Assembly: GCA_907163345.1 (NCBI GenBank)
Contig: CAJQUN010000512.1
Coordinates: 1 to 64,000, forward strand
DNA length: 64,000 nt
Reading direction: 5' to 3'
DNA from: Haberlea rhodopensis
Lineage: Eukaryota; Streptophyta; Magnoliopsida; Lamiales; Gesneriaceae
Of the stretch, positions 12,287-23,199 are shown piece by piece (positions within the stretch are counted from its first letter, which is position 1; each line of letters opens with the position of its first letter). The position numbers and the translations under genes are program-made. The notes under the pieces are model-generated. The model was not told the DNA's origin. It made no database searches and worked only from the letters and a program-made list of their open reading frames with translations.

Positions 12287-13109
12287 TTCGATGCATGTAA
12301 AATCTCATTTATATTATAATCTTGTTGCATCTTACCTTGATTCCCATCCTTTGCAGTAGCTGACAGAAGTATTCCCTTAAAACGGGATTTCAAAAAAGTT
12401 CCATCAAGAAATAACATAGGGCGACAAAATTTAAAACCATCCATACAAGCACGAAACGACACAAACAAACGGATGAATCGGTTACAGTCGTCAACTTCAA
12501 GCTCTACAAAACTCCCAACATTAGTCGTCTTCACCGCATCGATGTACCACTTCAACTCCTTGAAAGACTCATCATAATTTCCAAAAGCAGTAGACCTAGC
12601 CTTCTCCACACTTCTCCATGCCTTAATGTATGTTATATCCAACCCATAATATTTTTTCATTAACTCCATTACAGACCTAGCAGAAAAGTTTGGATTTGAA
12701 CTGACTCGTTCACAAATAATTTCTGATATTAAATGTGAAACAATCCTTTTTGATTTGTCTTTCATGACTCGTAGACCACACATGTGAATGTTGTTCAATG
12801 TTTTTATGTAGAAAGAACCATTTACACGTGAAATGTTGGCACTCACAAACCAGCCACACCCATCAACATGCTTCCTAGAACATTCAGCAACTACTCTATC
12901 TTTATTATTTTTCACATAGTTGTAATCAAACCCAACCTCCATGGAATATTTACTCAACTCACTTCGAAACTCTTCAACACCACCTCTAAATACTTGACCC
13001 ACCCTACATTGATGACCATCCAGAACATAACAACAACTTCTCCTTGCCTTTAATATCGCATCTTCGATATTCTGAATCAAGTCCTAGACCTGATGGTGAA
13101 CTGCAAATT

Positions 13110-13285
13110 TGTTTTGTCGATATATGTGCACCACCTGATTCTATTGATGGGTGTAAATCACGGGCAGAAATAGACTCTATAGGTTCATGTATATTGCGTA
13201 TACCGCTTGACTCTGTCAAAAAGTTTATACCACAAGCAATTCTGTCTACCGGTGCATGTATGTCACATGCACCTCTAGACACAAT
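13110..13285 (-). repeat. Palindrome-derived coding repeats in transposase exon 1
   Basis: Inside the open frame, the palindrome at 13244-13280 is translated as RGACDIHAPVDR. It is followed by three decayed repeats reading GIRNIHEPIES, SARDLHPSIES and GGAHISTKQ. They sit between the PB1-like and MuDR domains, a position where linker length may be tolerated. Confidence 0.7.
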
Positions 13286-13987
13286 CGGTAAACTACCAAC
13301 ACATTCATCAACAGACCTCAACAATGAAGCATTACCATCAACAACATGCACTGTCAACAAGCAAAGATTGATCATCTTACACAACAAAAACATATTTCTC
13401 ATATCAATCGCATTACTCAAACAACAATTAGGATGCCCATCGATTGAGTATTTGAAACACAATTCATCGGCATCCATATCAGACCACTTAGCAGATGCAC
13501 AGCCTATTAAATCACTGAATTCGAAACCGGGATTAACATTCAAAACCAGTGTTTCCTCTCTAAATTTCAAAAGAATCATGATTTCATTATCCATCACAAT
13601 TAACGATAAAAATCTCAGGAAAATTTGATCAATTAACAGTTAATTGAATATATATTGGACAGATCGAACAATCTAAAATCAGAAGACTAATTAAAACACG
13701 ATCGAAATCAGCTGCTCAATGAATTGGATGAAAAAAGTTTCGGAAAACGATAATCGTTATGTTAGAAATATCAAATTTTTTATGATGGATTTTATTGCTT
13801 GCAATAGGGGTAATTTAGTAATACAAATAGACCAGTTAGATTAGGGTTTAATAAATTGGACTTATGTGAAATATGTTTTTCAAAAGATATATTTAGTTGA
13901 AAAGAAAATATTTTGCTAGATTTAGTTGAAAGATGTTTTAAAAAGTGGTACCTTCTTGTAATTTCCTCATTTATTTATTTTTGTATA

Positions 13988-14170
13988 TTGAAGAAACGTG
14001 GTCTCAAACCACGATTTTTAAGAGGCAAAATTTTTTTTTTTGTATTTTGAAGAAACGTGGTCACGGACCACGTTTCTTAAGAGGCAAAAATTTTTTTTTT
14101 TTTTATGTTGAAGAAACGTGGTCTTGGACCGCGTTTCTTAAGAAACGCGAACCGAGACCACGTTTCACGC
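13988..14170. repeat. Three tandem copies of the AAGAAACGTGGTC hairpin unit
   Basis: Three successive units of about 55 bp each carry AAGAAACGTGGTC and its reverse complement around a 3-base loop, followed by AAGAGGCAAAA and a T-run. The last unit is rearranged and ends GAGACCACGTTTC. An open frame across them (FLRGKNFFF...) is simply the translated repeat. Confidence 0.8.
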
Positions 14171-14465
14171 TACTTTGGTAAAAAAAAATTAAACGTTATT
14201 TTTTGAATTTTTTTTATTTTTATAATATTTTATTAATTTAGCCCTTATTGGCTTATTATTTGTTACCATGATTTTTTTTTTGTTTACATTTGTTACCATG
14301 TTTTGTCACAATGTCAGTTTAGCGAAAATCAGGATCCAAAATTATCCTGATGGTTGGTCAGATTAGGCAAGTCTATAGAGATTTTGAGGGTTGGATTAAT
14401 AAAATAAAATTTTCGAAAATTAACTATTTTTTTTTTTTTTTGAAAATTTGCATAGGTGGCTCCAC

Positions 14466-15641
14466 CTAAGTCACATAAGTCCGATGCGAGATGCGGATGC
14501 GGATGCAGATGCGTGAGTGCGTCAATTTGCAAAAAAATTGAGTGCGGGTGCGCCTTAATGCGCCTATTAAAAATTAATAAATAAATAAATATATATACAT
14601 ATACACTGATGAAATGAAGTTAAACATACATAATATACATCATATTTAACATACTCACATCATTATTATATTATTTATAAATTTACAATATGAAGTTCTT
14701 AACAACTTTGATGTTTGCAGCTTTACCATTCTTAAAAAAACATTAAAATTAGATTTTATTGAAGAGTCTAACATTTGCAGCTTTGCAAAAATATTATAGC
14801 CAGTGACACAACGTAATTTGAATCTTGTATTTGATCGTTCGTCTAGTAAGAGTTCTCCGAAAAATATATTGTACAAATAGAATGAAGTATTAAAGTTTTG
14901 TTTTATTTTAAGATATAAAATAAGGAATTTGAAAAATGAAACCAAATTGTTCATATTTATTCCAACATGTTTGGTAATAATATGAATTTATTAAAAATGA
15001 CTCATATTATTTCCGAAGATTTATATTATTACTTTATGAAATGACTAATATAAACATTTAAATTAACTCAATAAAAATAAAAGTTTTATTTATAAAGTTC
15101 ATTCTATTAATTTTCATGCAAAAAACTAAGATATCAAATTTATTATTATTTACTCCGCAAAAATGTTATAAAATCACAGATTTATCATACTTTCTTTTAT
15201 CACATATTTTAATCTTTCATATGTTATTATATCTTTTCATGATTCATTATCTATCTATTTACCATATAATATAATTTTCTTACCAATCCAAAATAAAATT
15301 CATCTAAACCCAAAATCAAAGATTTTTTTTTATAATTACAAAAAAAAAAAAAAAATCGGAGAATTAAGGAGGATTAACAAGACTTAGTAACTTAGTGCGC
15401 GACTTAGTAAATCTTAATGCGCGAATTATGAAATCTTAGTGCGCGAATTAGGAAATCTTAATGCGCGAATTATAAAATCTTAGTGCGCGAATTATAAAAT
15501 CTTAGTGCGCGAACTAGAAATTCTTAAAGCGCGAACTAGAAATTCTTAAGTCGCCTTAATGCGCCGCACGCGCACTGAGTTCGCCAGTTCGCGGCCGGAG
15601 CGCCAGTGCGTGGAGGGGCGTAGGAGGATTATGTGACTTAG
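14466..15641. mobile_element. Nonautonomous hAT-like element, 1176 bp
   Basis: The element has perfect 13-bp terminal inverted repeats, CTAAGTCACATAA at the left and TTATGTGACTTAG at the right. It is flanked by an 8-bp direct repeat GGCTCCAC (14458-14465 and 15642-15649). Copy 2 has the empty site with one GGCTCCAC at 23001-23008. If the terminal C is counted with the target site, a 9-bp duplication is also possible, which would suggest a Mutator type. No transposase is seen. Subterminal DNA is unusually rich in GCG motifs. Confidence 0.9.
15391..15545. repeat. 22-bp tandem repeat with GCGCG core inside the hAT-like element
   Basis: About seven copies of a 22-bp unit (consensus CTTAGTGCGCGAATTATAAA plus AT) lie just inside the right end. 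Repeated subterminal motifs are typical transposase-binding regions of hAT elements. Related TGCGCC and GATGCG motifs lie near both ends. Confidence 0.85.
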
Positions 15642-16317
15642 GGCTCCACCCATGAGTTAATATATATATATACATACTTTAATCATAGAATGTGGATTCA
15701 AGCATCGTAATTATTCAATTATTGGACGTATGAACTTAATTTGTAGATTATTATAATGTGTTTTATTTCATGTATCTATATCAACTTAATTTGATAAAAA
15801 TCAAACGATAAGATTCTAATTTCTCAATAATAATATAATATGAATCTAGAAATAGTTGAGTGTACAGAAATAGACCAACACTAAAGATAGTGATATTCAT
15901 CATAAACTGGTAATTGATGTTTGACTCTGGTCCCCTCACTTCCCTATCAAGTGACGAATTCTCGTATTAATTTATCTATAACTATTTTTTGTTTATTTTC
16001 AACAAATTTATGAACAAAATAGTAATTGAAGGGGTAGGGGCTAATTAAATAAAATATTATAAAAATAAAAATAGACCATTGATAATATTCTTTCACAATA
16101 ATAGAAATCTAGAAATAGTAGGGTTTACGAAAATAAACCAGCACTAGAGAGGGGGTAGGTGTAATAGGATATTGATATTCATCGTAAACAGGTAATTGAT
16201 GTTTGACCCTGGTCCCCTCACTTCCCTATCACATTTTTATTCAACACAATTTTTATTTGTTATTTCTTTTAATAATTTTAGTATCTATTGGTTTATTGCT
16301 AGACTATATAATTAGGC

Positions 16318-16677
16318 TAGGAGTGTTTATCGGGTCGGGTCAAACCAAACCAGGCCCATAACCGAATCGGTTAGCCAGGTTCGGAATCGGAACAGGGCTA
16401 ACCGGTTCCAACCCGCTCCGAAATTGGTAAAAAATCGGTCCGGAGCGGTTCGATGGTTTGAAACCGGTAGCACCACCGGTTTTGGTATTTTCTTTTAACA
16501 AAAAAATAAAAATAAAATTAAAGCAACGAACCGGACCGGATCGATCCGGAACTGGTTGGAACCGAAACCGGATACGATCCTGTTCCTTAACCGATCGGAT
16601 AGGATCCGTGCTTAACGGATCCCGAACCGGCTGGTTCCGGACCAGACCGGAGCGGTCCGATCCATTAAACACTCCTA
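16318..16677. mobile_element. CCGG-rich MITE (360 bp, hAT-like)
   Basis: Terminal inverted repeats are TAGGAGTGTTTA at the left and TAAACACTCCTA at the right. The flanks AATTAGGC and ACGTAGGC agree at 6 of 8 positions and may be a decayed 8-bp target duplication. The body is dense in ACCGGTTC, CGGACCGG and related motifs that pair extensively. Copy 2 and the array units lack it (compare 23955-23980). Confidence 0.75.
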
Positions 16678-17395
16678 ACGTAGGCCCAGATAACATGTGA
16701 CGAATTCTCGTATATCATCAATTTATTTATTTATTTATAACTATTTTTGTTCATTTTCAACAAAATGAATCATGTGACTAATTCTCATTTTAAATGGCAT
16801 AATAAATTTATGAACAAAATAGTAATTGAAAGGGTGAGATTTGATGTTTGACCAAAGACTTATAATCTAAATTGGTATAGTAAAATCGCTAAGTTAAGGA
16901 TATAATAGTAATTGTATGTAATTAACTAACTTTTTTTTTGATAGGGAGAGTGGGCTAAAGATTTTTTCCATACACCGAAATACTCGAACACAACTTTTCG
17001 AGGAGCGAGTTTTTACCTGGCCCGAAGCTCAATTACATTTTTTTCACATATGAGTTTGCTATTGCTGGACAACAAATTTAATTAGTATATCTAGAACATT
17101 TTTGGTCTTGATATTGAAATTATAGAATGTGTTGTTTCAACATAATATATAAATTGTAGAATTTTTATAATATCGAAAATTTTATAATTTTAGGTAATTT
17201 TTCCTAATATTTTTTTACTTTTTTATTTTATTTTTACTAAATATGATTTTCTTTACTCCTTCTTATCTTTCCTAGAAAAAAAGATGAAAATCGAAAAAAT
17301 GGAAACACATCTTCCACTGGATAAAATTAGTTTATTTTTTTTCGTCCACTTTAAATTATTCAAAATTACAGGAAAAAAATTCTATTGCATTTCAA

Positions 17396-17398
<3 letters not shown>

Positions 17399-17430
<32 letters not shown>
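17399..17430. repeat. (TA)n microsatellite
   Basis: A run of TA dinucleotides in the single copy-1 version of the 1.8-kb unit. The corresponding tracts in copy 2 lie at 24703-24761, 26522-26575, 28352-28386 and 30087-30131. Confidence 0.9.
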
Positions 17431-17431
<1 letters not shown>

Positions 17432-17645
17432 TGTCGAAGAGTACATAATTTAAAAAATTGTTATTAAAATATTTTCGATTATCATAAATCTGATGAAATA
17501 TATATTTGAACTATATCTTTCACACTCGCCTAAAAAGAAACGATTAGTTTTGTGCAAATGGATTTAACATAAAAGTGACTATCCACACAGAAATAAAAAA
17601 GAATGAGAAAATTATACCTACTATGCGTGGATCCATCACATGATA

Positions 17646-18178
17646 CCGGAACATATTCTATAAAGATTATTCCCTTTATTATCCTTGTTGCACGCCCTTT
17701 TTTCTAATACTAAAACCGGCAACTCTGGAATTTTAAAAAATATATGCTTCTTCTTCGGTATTAAATTCCATGCCAATTTGTGGAATCATTGCTTTTGAAA
17801 TATTCAAATGAAAATCACCCTTGCAATTTGCAACAATCAAATTCAACATGATTATCTTCTTTATTTTCTGGAAAATAATCTTGGATAATATTTTCTTGCC
17901 AAAATTCTAACTTACGAGCTGATGTATCATTTTCTGTCTGAAAAATATACTTATTCATAATTACCTATGAAATACAAAAAAAAAAAAAAATTAATGCACC
18001 TGTTTTTCTTCATTACAATATTGAAACTCGGTATGCTAGCACAAATAGAAGTTATAAACCAATCATATCATATTCCAATAATTGTCGACATGTGTTGTAG
18101 ATACAAGATGATTTCTTATAAAAAATATAATAATATTTTACGTCGATCACAAAAAAAGATATCATTTATTTTGAGATA
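17646..18178. other. AT-rich tail of duplication copy 1, no gene seen
   Basis: This stretch follows the last base pair shared with copy 2 (GATCCATCACATGATACCGG) and has no counterpart at the end of copy 2. The frame at 17967-18179 is Lys/Ile-rich and has no recognisable domain. Confidence 0.4.
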
Positions 18179-20599
18179 ATATTGATATAAAAATAATAAT
18201 AAAGATTATACTAGTCAAACCACAAAAAAAAAATTTACATTCGATTCCTTTTATAGTTGAAAAAAAAAACGGTTCGAATTTAAAAATTAATTGGTAAGTA
18301 CCTAAATTTGAAGAAACATGAAATATAACTCACATGAATCAATCCTACTTGAAATAGATATAAATATCATGAAGTTTATAAAAAAATATTTGCATAATCA
18401 TTGATAAATAAATAATAAATCAAATAATAGTTATTATTGTTTAGGAAGCAAAGAAATCTTACCAAAACCAATTTTAGCTTCAGGAGCTCTAATATGTAAT
18501 TTCTCCAATTTACAATTCTCGATAATGATGTTTGTGCGTGAAAAGATGTGTTAATTCTTATTAGATGTCTAATAATATTCAGTCTCTTTAATTATAATTA
18601 TAAATTAAAAGAGTTTGGAAATTGTAAAATTACACGTGACCAATTAATGTAACAAGAGTTTGCAAATTGTTAGGAGTTTATATTGTTAAATTGAAGAGCT
18701 GGTGAATTGTAAGACACGTGTCATTGGAAGTTTGTGTAACATGAACTGTTACATGGATTGGCATGGATGATTTTCTTCCCAAAATCGTTAGTACGTCGAG
18801 GCAATAGTTCAACTCTCTGTCCTTAAATCGATATTGTCTCGCTACGGTGTTCACGATTTTGATGGCAACGTCTATGATTCATGATAATAGAACTACAAAC
18901 CACAAATGTTTAAAGCATTCAACTTTGTTGCAAGGAAAATATATGAGATGCAAGTGCACTTGACTGTGATTTTTCTCCCTAAATATGATGTCAATTTGTA
19001 GAGAAAGTGTGTCTAGAATTCAAGTGAGGAGTTGTTTATATAGTTATCCAATTAACACCATTAAAAGACGACATTTAGAAGCATCTTATCACGAAAAGTT
19101 ACATGTCTACATGAAGGGTTGCATGTCTTGGTTGAAAAGGTGATTGCCCAAAATACACGAGTTCAAAACATCCTTTTCATGAAATGTTGCACATTTACAT
19201 GGTGGGGTGCAATGCTTTAACTTTAACTCAATTCTTCCAGCATTTTCTTTACTAATTTCTCTGAACTTATCACGACTCACATATTTTGATTGGAAAAAAA
19301 AACTTTATATCCTTATTTTAATTCAATTATACCTCAAAATCCAAATTTATCACCTTAATCCCACTTGAAACTTACCAAATACCCCATATCGTAACTTTTA
19401 AACAAGATATGTATGCTTTGAAAACCAAATGGACAAAATTATGGCACAACGATGAATTGTTTTATAAAGATAAGCTGGATCACAACCTTTACATCAGATA
19501 GATGATCACAAAAGACCAATAAGTTCTTTTTTTTTTATTTGATTGTTATGATTTGCAATACCATTATGTATTTTTTTCTGGTGCATGCAAACAATTGGAA
19601 TGTATAGAAGTTGTCTCCATGCGACATGGTAGGTTGGTCTTCGTCTACGAGCTCATAGATGATATGCTGTGATTCTCACATCCCCCAAAAGAATCCTCAT
19701 AAGTTTTTCCATGATATGCTCGAACACATGACCATGTTCTGATATCAATTGTTAATGTCAATCGATTACCGCTAAGCCAAAAGCTATAGTTGTTAAGCTG
19801 ATGTGTAAACATTATAAAATCTCATACCAAGCGATGGACGGACATGTGGATTGCATCACGTGCGTGCTAAGAGATCAGACTTGTTATGTCATTAATAATA
19901 TGAACCATTTCATATATGAACATATAAAGGATATGCCATATAAGTCCAAAAAGAGACATATTATAAAATCAAAAAGAGATTAATAATAGGAACACAACTT
20001 GTGTACCGATAATAGTAAAATCAGGATTAAAAATGGAATTAAATCTAGATTATATTGTTTATACAAAAGATTGAGAATGAAGTGGTGAGTAAAATTTATT
20101 TATATGCAGCAAGATATTGTTAAACAATCGATAATGAGTATGTAAATGAAGTGGTTATATAAAATACTTACGAAAAATAATAAATTGTGAAAATTTACCT
20201 TTTTAATAAAATATAAATATGTTAAATAACATTTATATTTTTCATGCTCAGCCCCCTAAATTAAAAATCCTAGCTACAGCCCCAGCTACAATGTGAATAT
20301 GTTTTTGAAAATATGTTTATCCTGAGGCTCCAATGTGAGCAACATCAGTTTCAGTTCGGGTGAGCACACTTTAGTATGCCTATGGGTTTTGATTTCTGCT
20401 TTGATAAAGAGCTGCTCAAATATTTATGTATGTAGATGTATGCATTTTCGTGTTCGATGGAATTTTCTGAGTGTTTCTCAAAACATTCACCCTCTCCATC
20501 CCTCCCCAAATAAGAATGAGCTAGGTCTTGAAAAAGAACAACTCAAATTTTAGTTGTTGTTCCGAACTTCATGCTTTGATTAGTTACGATTTTCCACTG

Positions 20600-20865
20600 T
20601 AAGTTAAGTTAATTTCCACTGCTGTAATTGTTCAGAACCGTTATCAGTTCTGTATGTAAAAACAGATTTATTTATACAAAAACATTAAGATCGATTTTTT
20701 TATCAGTTGAAGAAGACTCTTGTGAAAATATATCAGTTGACAGAATCTGTTTGAGTAGACAATTTGGGTAAAAGAGATTAAAAATATACCAACAGAGAAT
20801 CGTTTGGATAGCTAATAGATCAATGCAAATTAGTAGATCAGATATTGCTAGATTCATGTTATCGA
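20600..20865. other. Copy-2-specific insertion
   Basis: Copy 1 reads TTTTCCACTGTTATCGAATG straight through near 3495-3515. Copy 2 has about 260 extra bases between CCACTG and TTATCGAATG. TTCCACTG recurs near 20612, just inside the insertion. No inverted ends or coding potential were recognised. Confidence 0.6.
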
Positions 20866-21619
20866 ATGTCTATTTTATGAGAAAAATAATATTATCATTT
20901 GACCTATTACCAAATTAAGTTGATATAGTAGGCATGAAATAAAACACAAAATAATCTATAAATGTTTAAAAAACGGAGCCGTGATTCAAAACATTCATAC
21001 GGTAAATATTTAATTAAAATAACAGAATAAAAACATAATTTTGAATATTTGAATCCACATTCTATGATTAAAGTATTATCTGAAAATTTACGCATGTATG
21101 TATATGACTACATTATGATATTAAGGGAGTGTTTATGATTGGTTTTGAAAAGCGCTTATCTATTTTCAGATAAAAAAAATCATATCTCGGGTGTTTGATT
21201 TTCTTGTTGAAGTTATTGATTCTCTAAAAAAAATAGGTAAAACTAGAAGTAGAGAAGCAAATCATTAAATATTTCTAACTGTTTAAGATGAGTGTCGTCA
21301 ATTTTTTAATAAACTGAAATATATTAATCTTTTTTTTTTTTTACTATCAAACATACAAAAACAATATAAAATGTTTTGAATGAACATTTACAAATAGTCA
21401 ATAAAAACATGGTAACAAAATAATTCTAGTTTAGACAATGTGGCCCTTTTACATATATGAGTACGTTCTTTATTTTGAGGGGTTTTGGATGGTTCCATTA
21501 ATGCCGTTCAACACAAACGTGTGGGCTTAGGGGAGCCAGGTTCTATAAATTGAAAGCTCATCTTTACTCTGGATCCTCACAGCCCACATAAATCTTCTCT
21601 TCTCCTAAAGAAAAAAATC

Positions 21620-21950
21620 ATGGCCATCTCATTTCATGAACTCTGCAGAATATGATGGCTGCATCAGTGATGATACTCACAACACTTTCATTTACGCAAT
21701 CTGAAACATACATCGTGCATATGGATTCAAAGGCAAAATCTGCACCATTCCCTCCCATTAAACTTTGTAGTCTTCTCACGTTGTGAGAGTTTTCACCTGA
21801 ACGGCTCGGAACTCATTTACACTACAGTTACACCAATTCCATCCATGGCTTAAGTGCATATCGATTCTTGGATAATGCAACTGATGAAGTCATTGATAGG
21901 GAGAGAATGACGATTCAATCACCTATCGTGCTATCAATTGCAGCTATCAA
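21620..21950 (+). pseudogene. Subtilase (SBT-type) N-terminal fragment
   Basis: The ATG at 21620 is followed by a hydrophobic leader. Then come SETYIVHMDSKAK and HYSYTNSIHGLSAY, the start of the I9 propeptide typical of plant subtilases, broken by stops and indels. A TATA-like TATAAATT and a leader upstream (about 21543-21619) match those of the inverse copy at 22684-22760. The homology ends before any catalytic region. It forms one arm of an inverted repeat with the minus-strand copy. Confidence 0.75.
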
Positions 21951-22684
21951 GTATTTTTGATCGAAGCCAAGAGTGTATATGGCGAGTGAAGCTCTGGGTG
22001 CCATGCCTCTCGCTGTAACTGATCCGCAACCCAAGTAATGAGCACCATGGACAAAATTTACTAGCTGCAATCGAGGAAATATGTGTGCATGTCCAATTGT
22101 GTCTCTCGCAGAATCTACCGAAATGGCGTGAGGAAGTGCCGGTCTTATGACCTTATTAAAGAAGCGAGCTCCGGTTAGCTTTCTATTGCACAAGGAAAAG
22201 TTGAAGTCGATTCAACCAAAACATCCACCTTTCCACCTCTCTAGTATGTTCGGCATTCATTCGTCGTCGAAACTCTTGCTCTCCGGCCATATTCCTGAGT
22301 CCACCACTCCTATAATGATGTTGCGGCCAAATCCAGATGCTGACCATGCTCCGGACATTTTATTCAGGCCGAGGAAATAGGAAGAATGAGTGGTGGCTAA
22401 CTTGAAAGGCTCGCCTCAGGTTGAAGACAAATAAGCTGGGTTTCTCTGGATTTCTTCGAGTTGGGCGGGAGACAAACTTGCACTGATGTCATGGATGGAA
22501 TTGGTGTAAGTGTAAATAAGTTGGGAATCGTTTTGGTCACAGAGAAGAATACCAAGTTTGGTGGGAGAGAAATGGCGCAGGTTTTGCCTTGAATCCATAT
22601 GCACGGTGTATGGTTCAGATTGCGCAGATGAAAGTGCTGCGCAACCATCAATATTCTCCAGAGTTTAAGAAATGGGATCACCAT
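21915..22684 (-). pseudogene. Subtilase (SBT-type) pseudogene
   Basis: Read from an ATG near 22684, the frames show the I9 propeptide (PYTVHMDSRQN, LIYTYTNSIHDISASLSPAQLEEIQ, AYLSST), then the Asp-region (IIIGVVDSGIWPESKSFDDE), then CNRKLTGARFFNK, SARDTIGHAHIFP and ARGMAPRASLAIY. The order is that of the first third of a plant subtilase. Frame changes near 22445 and 22225, and the His motif reading GHAHIF rather than GHGTHT, show it is dead. It stops after about 260 codons, and its 3' side runs into the inverse copy of its own 5' end. A TATA-like box lies near 22756. Confidence 0.85.
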
Positions 22685-23199
22685 GATTTTTTTCTATAGG
22701 AGAAGAGAAGATTTATGAGAGTTGTGAGGATGGAGAGTGAAGAAAAGCTTGCAATTTATAGAACAAGGGGACACATTTGCTAAACTACACTTATTATTTG
22801 TTACCATGATTTTTTTTGTTTTGTTTACATTTGTTACCATGTTTTGATATCACAATGTCAGTTTAGCGAAAATCAGGATCCAAAATTATCTTGATGGTTG
22901 GTCAGATTAGGCAAGCCTACAGAGATTTTGAGGGTTGGATTAATAAAATAAAATTTTCGAAAATTAACTATTTTTTTTTTTTTTGAGAATTTACATAGGT
23001 GGCTCCACCCATGAGTTATATATATATACATACTTTAATCATAGAATGTGGATTCAAGCATCGTAATTATTCAATTAATTGGACGTATGAACTTAATTTG
23101 TAGATTATTATAATGTGTTTTATTTCATGTATCTATATCAACTTAATTTGATAAAAATCAAACGATAAGATTCTAACTTCTCAAAAATAATATAATATG

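Larger units (their letters stand above)
10906..13597 (-). pseudogene. MULE transposase (mudrA-like), frameshifted
   Basis: Reading from 13597, the order is: a PB1-like domain (ILLKFREETLVLNVNPGFEF), a linker carrying palindrome-derived repeats, a MuDR N-terminal domain (GQVFRGGVEEFRSELSKY), then the DDE core. LDGTFLK supplies the first Asp near 12404. An intron (12335-11928) follows GNQ, and the reading resumes at GLFPLAFAVVDSEN. ISDRN supplies the second Asp near 11810. The ESFN-type motif reads NAAASFN: GCG (11485-11483) stands where Glu is usual. A SWIM finger CTCYQWQLDGFPCPH follows, then GRPKKRR and a CX2CX4HX4C knuckle (CSRCKKYEHNRKTC) before the stop near 10906. Frame breaks lie near 13085, 11695 and 11095. 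It is a recognisable but probably inactive transposase; assembly indels could explain some breaks. Confidence 0.85.
4475..13822. mobile_element. Mutator-like element with Ulp1 protease gene (KAONASHI-like MULE)
   Basis: The element carries a plus-strand Ulp1-family gene (4705-10071) and a minus-strand MULE transposase (13597-10906), arranged tail to tail with about 830 bp between them. Possible short inverted termini are ATTACTAAATTACCCT at 4475-4490 and its near-perfect reverse complement at 13806-13822; similarity further out is weak. I could not find a clean 9-bp target duplication, so the true ends may lie anywhere from 3929 to 14252, where the two duplication copies stop matching. MULEs carrying ULP-like genes are known from plants. 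Frameshifts in both genes suggest this copy is no longer autonomous, unless they are assembly errors. Confidence 0.75.
1105..18178. repeat. Segmental duplication, copy 1
   Basis: Sequence from 1105 to about 3928 is nearly identical, with scattered substitutions and 1-bp indels, to 18179-21519. Similarity resumes at 14252 (matching 22790) and continues to about 17645 (matching about 32545). Between 3929 and 14252 this copy holds the Mutator-like element region instead of the subtilase pseudogene of copy 2. Copy 1 also has two further insertions, at 14466-15641 and 16318-16677. No convincing host gene is seen in the shared parts. Confidence 0.85.

Noticed and set aside
4978..13280. Regular-looking short repeats that might suggest a CRISPR array
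   Set aside because: Spacing is irregular, repeats are interrupted by exons and decay, and this is plant nuclear DNA.
13945..14181. Open frame with repeated LKKRG/FLRGKN peptides
   Set aside because: It is the translation of the AAGAAACGTGGTC hairpin units and T-runs.
16340..16696. 118-residue Arg/Pro-rich frame
   Set aside because: Lies within the CCGG-rich MITE; repeated motifs without stops explain it.
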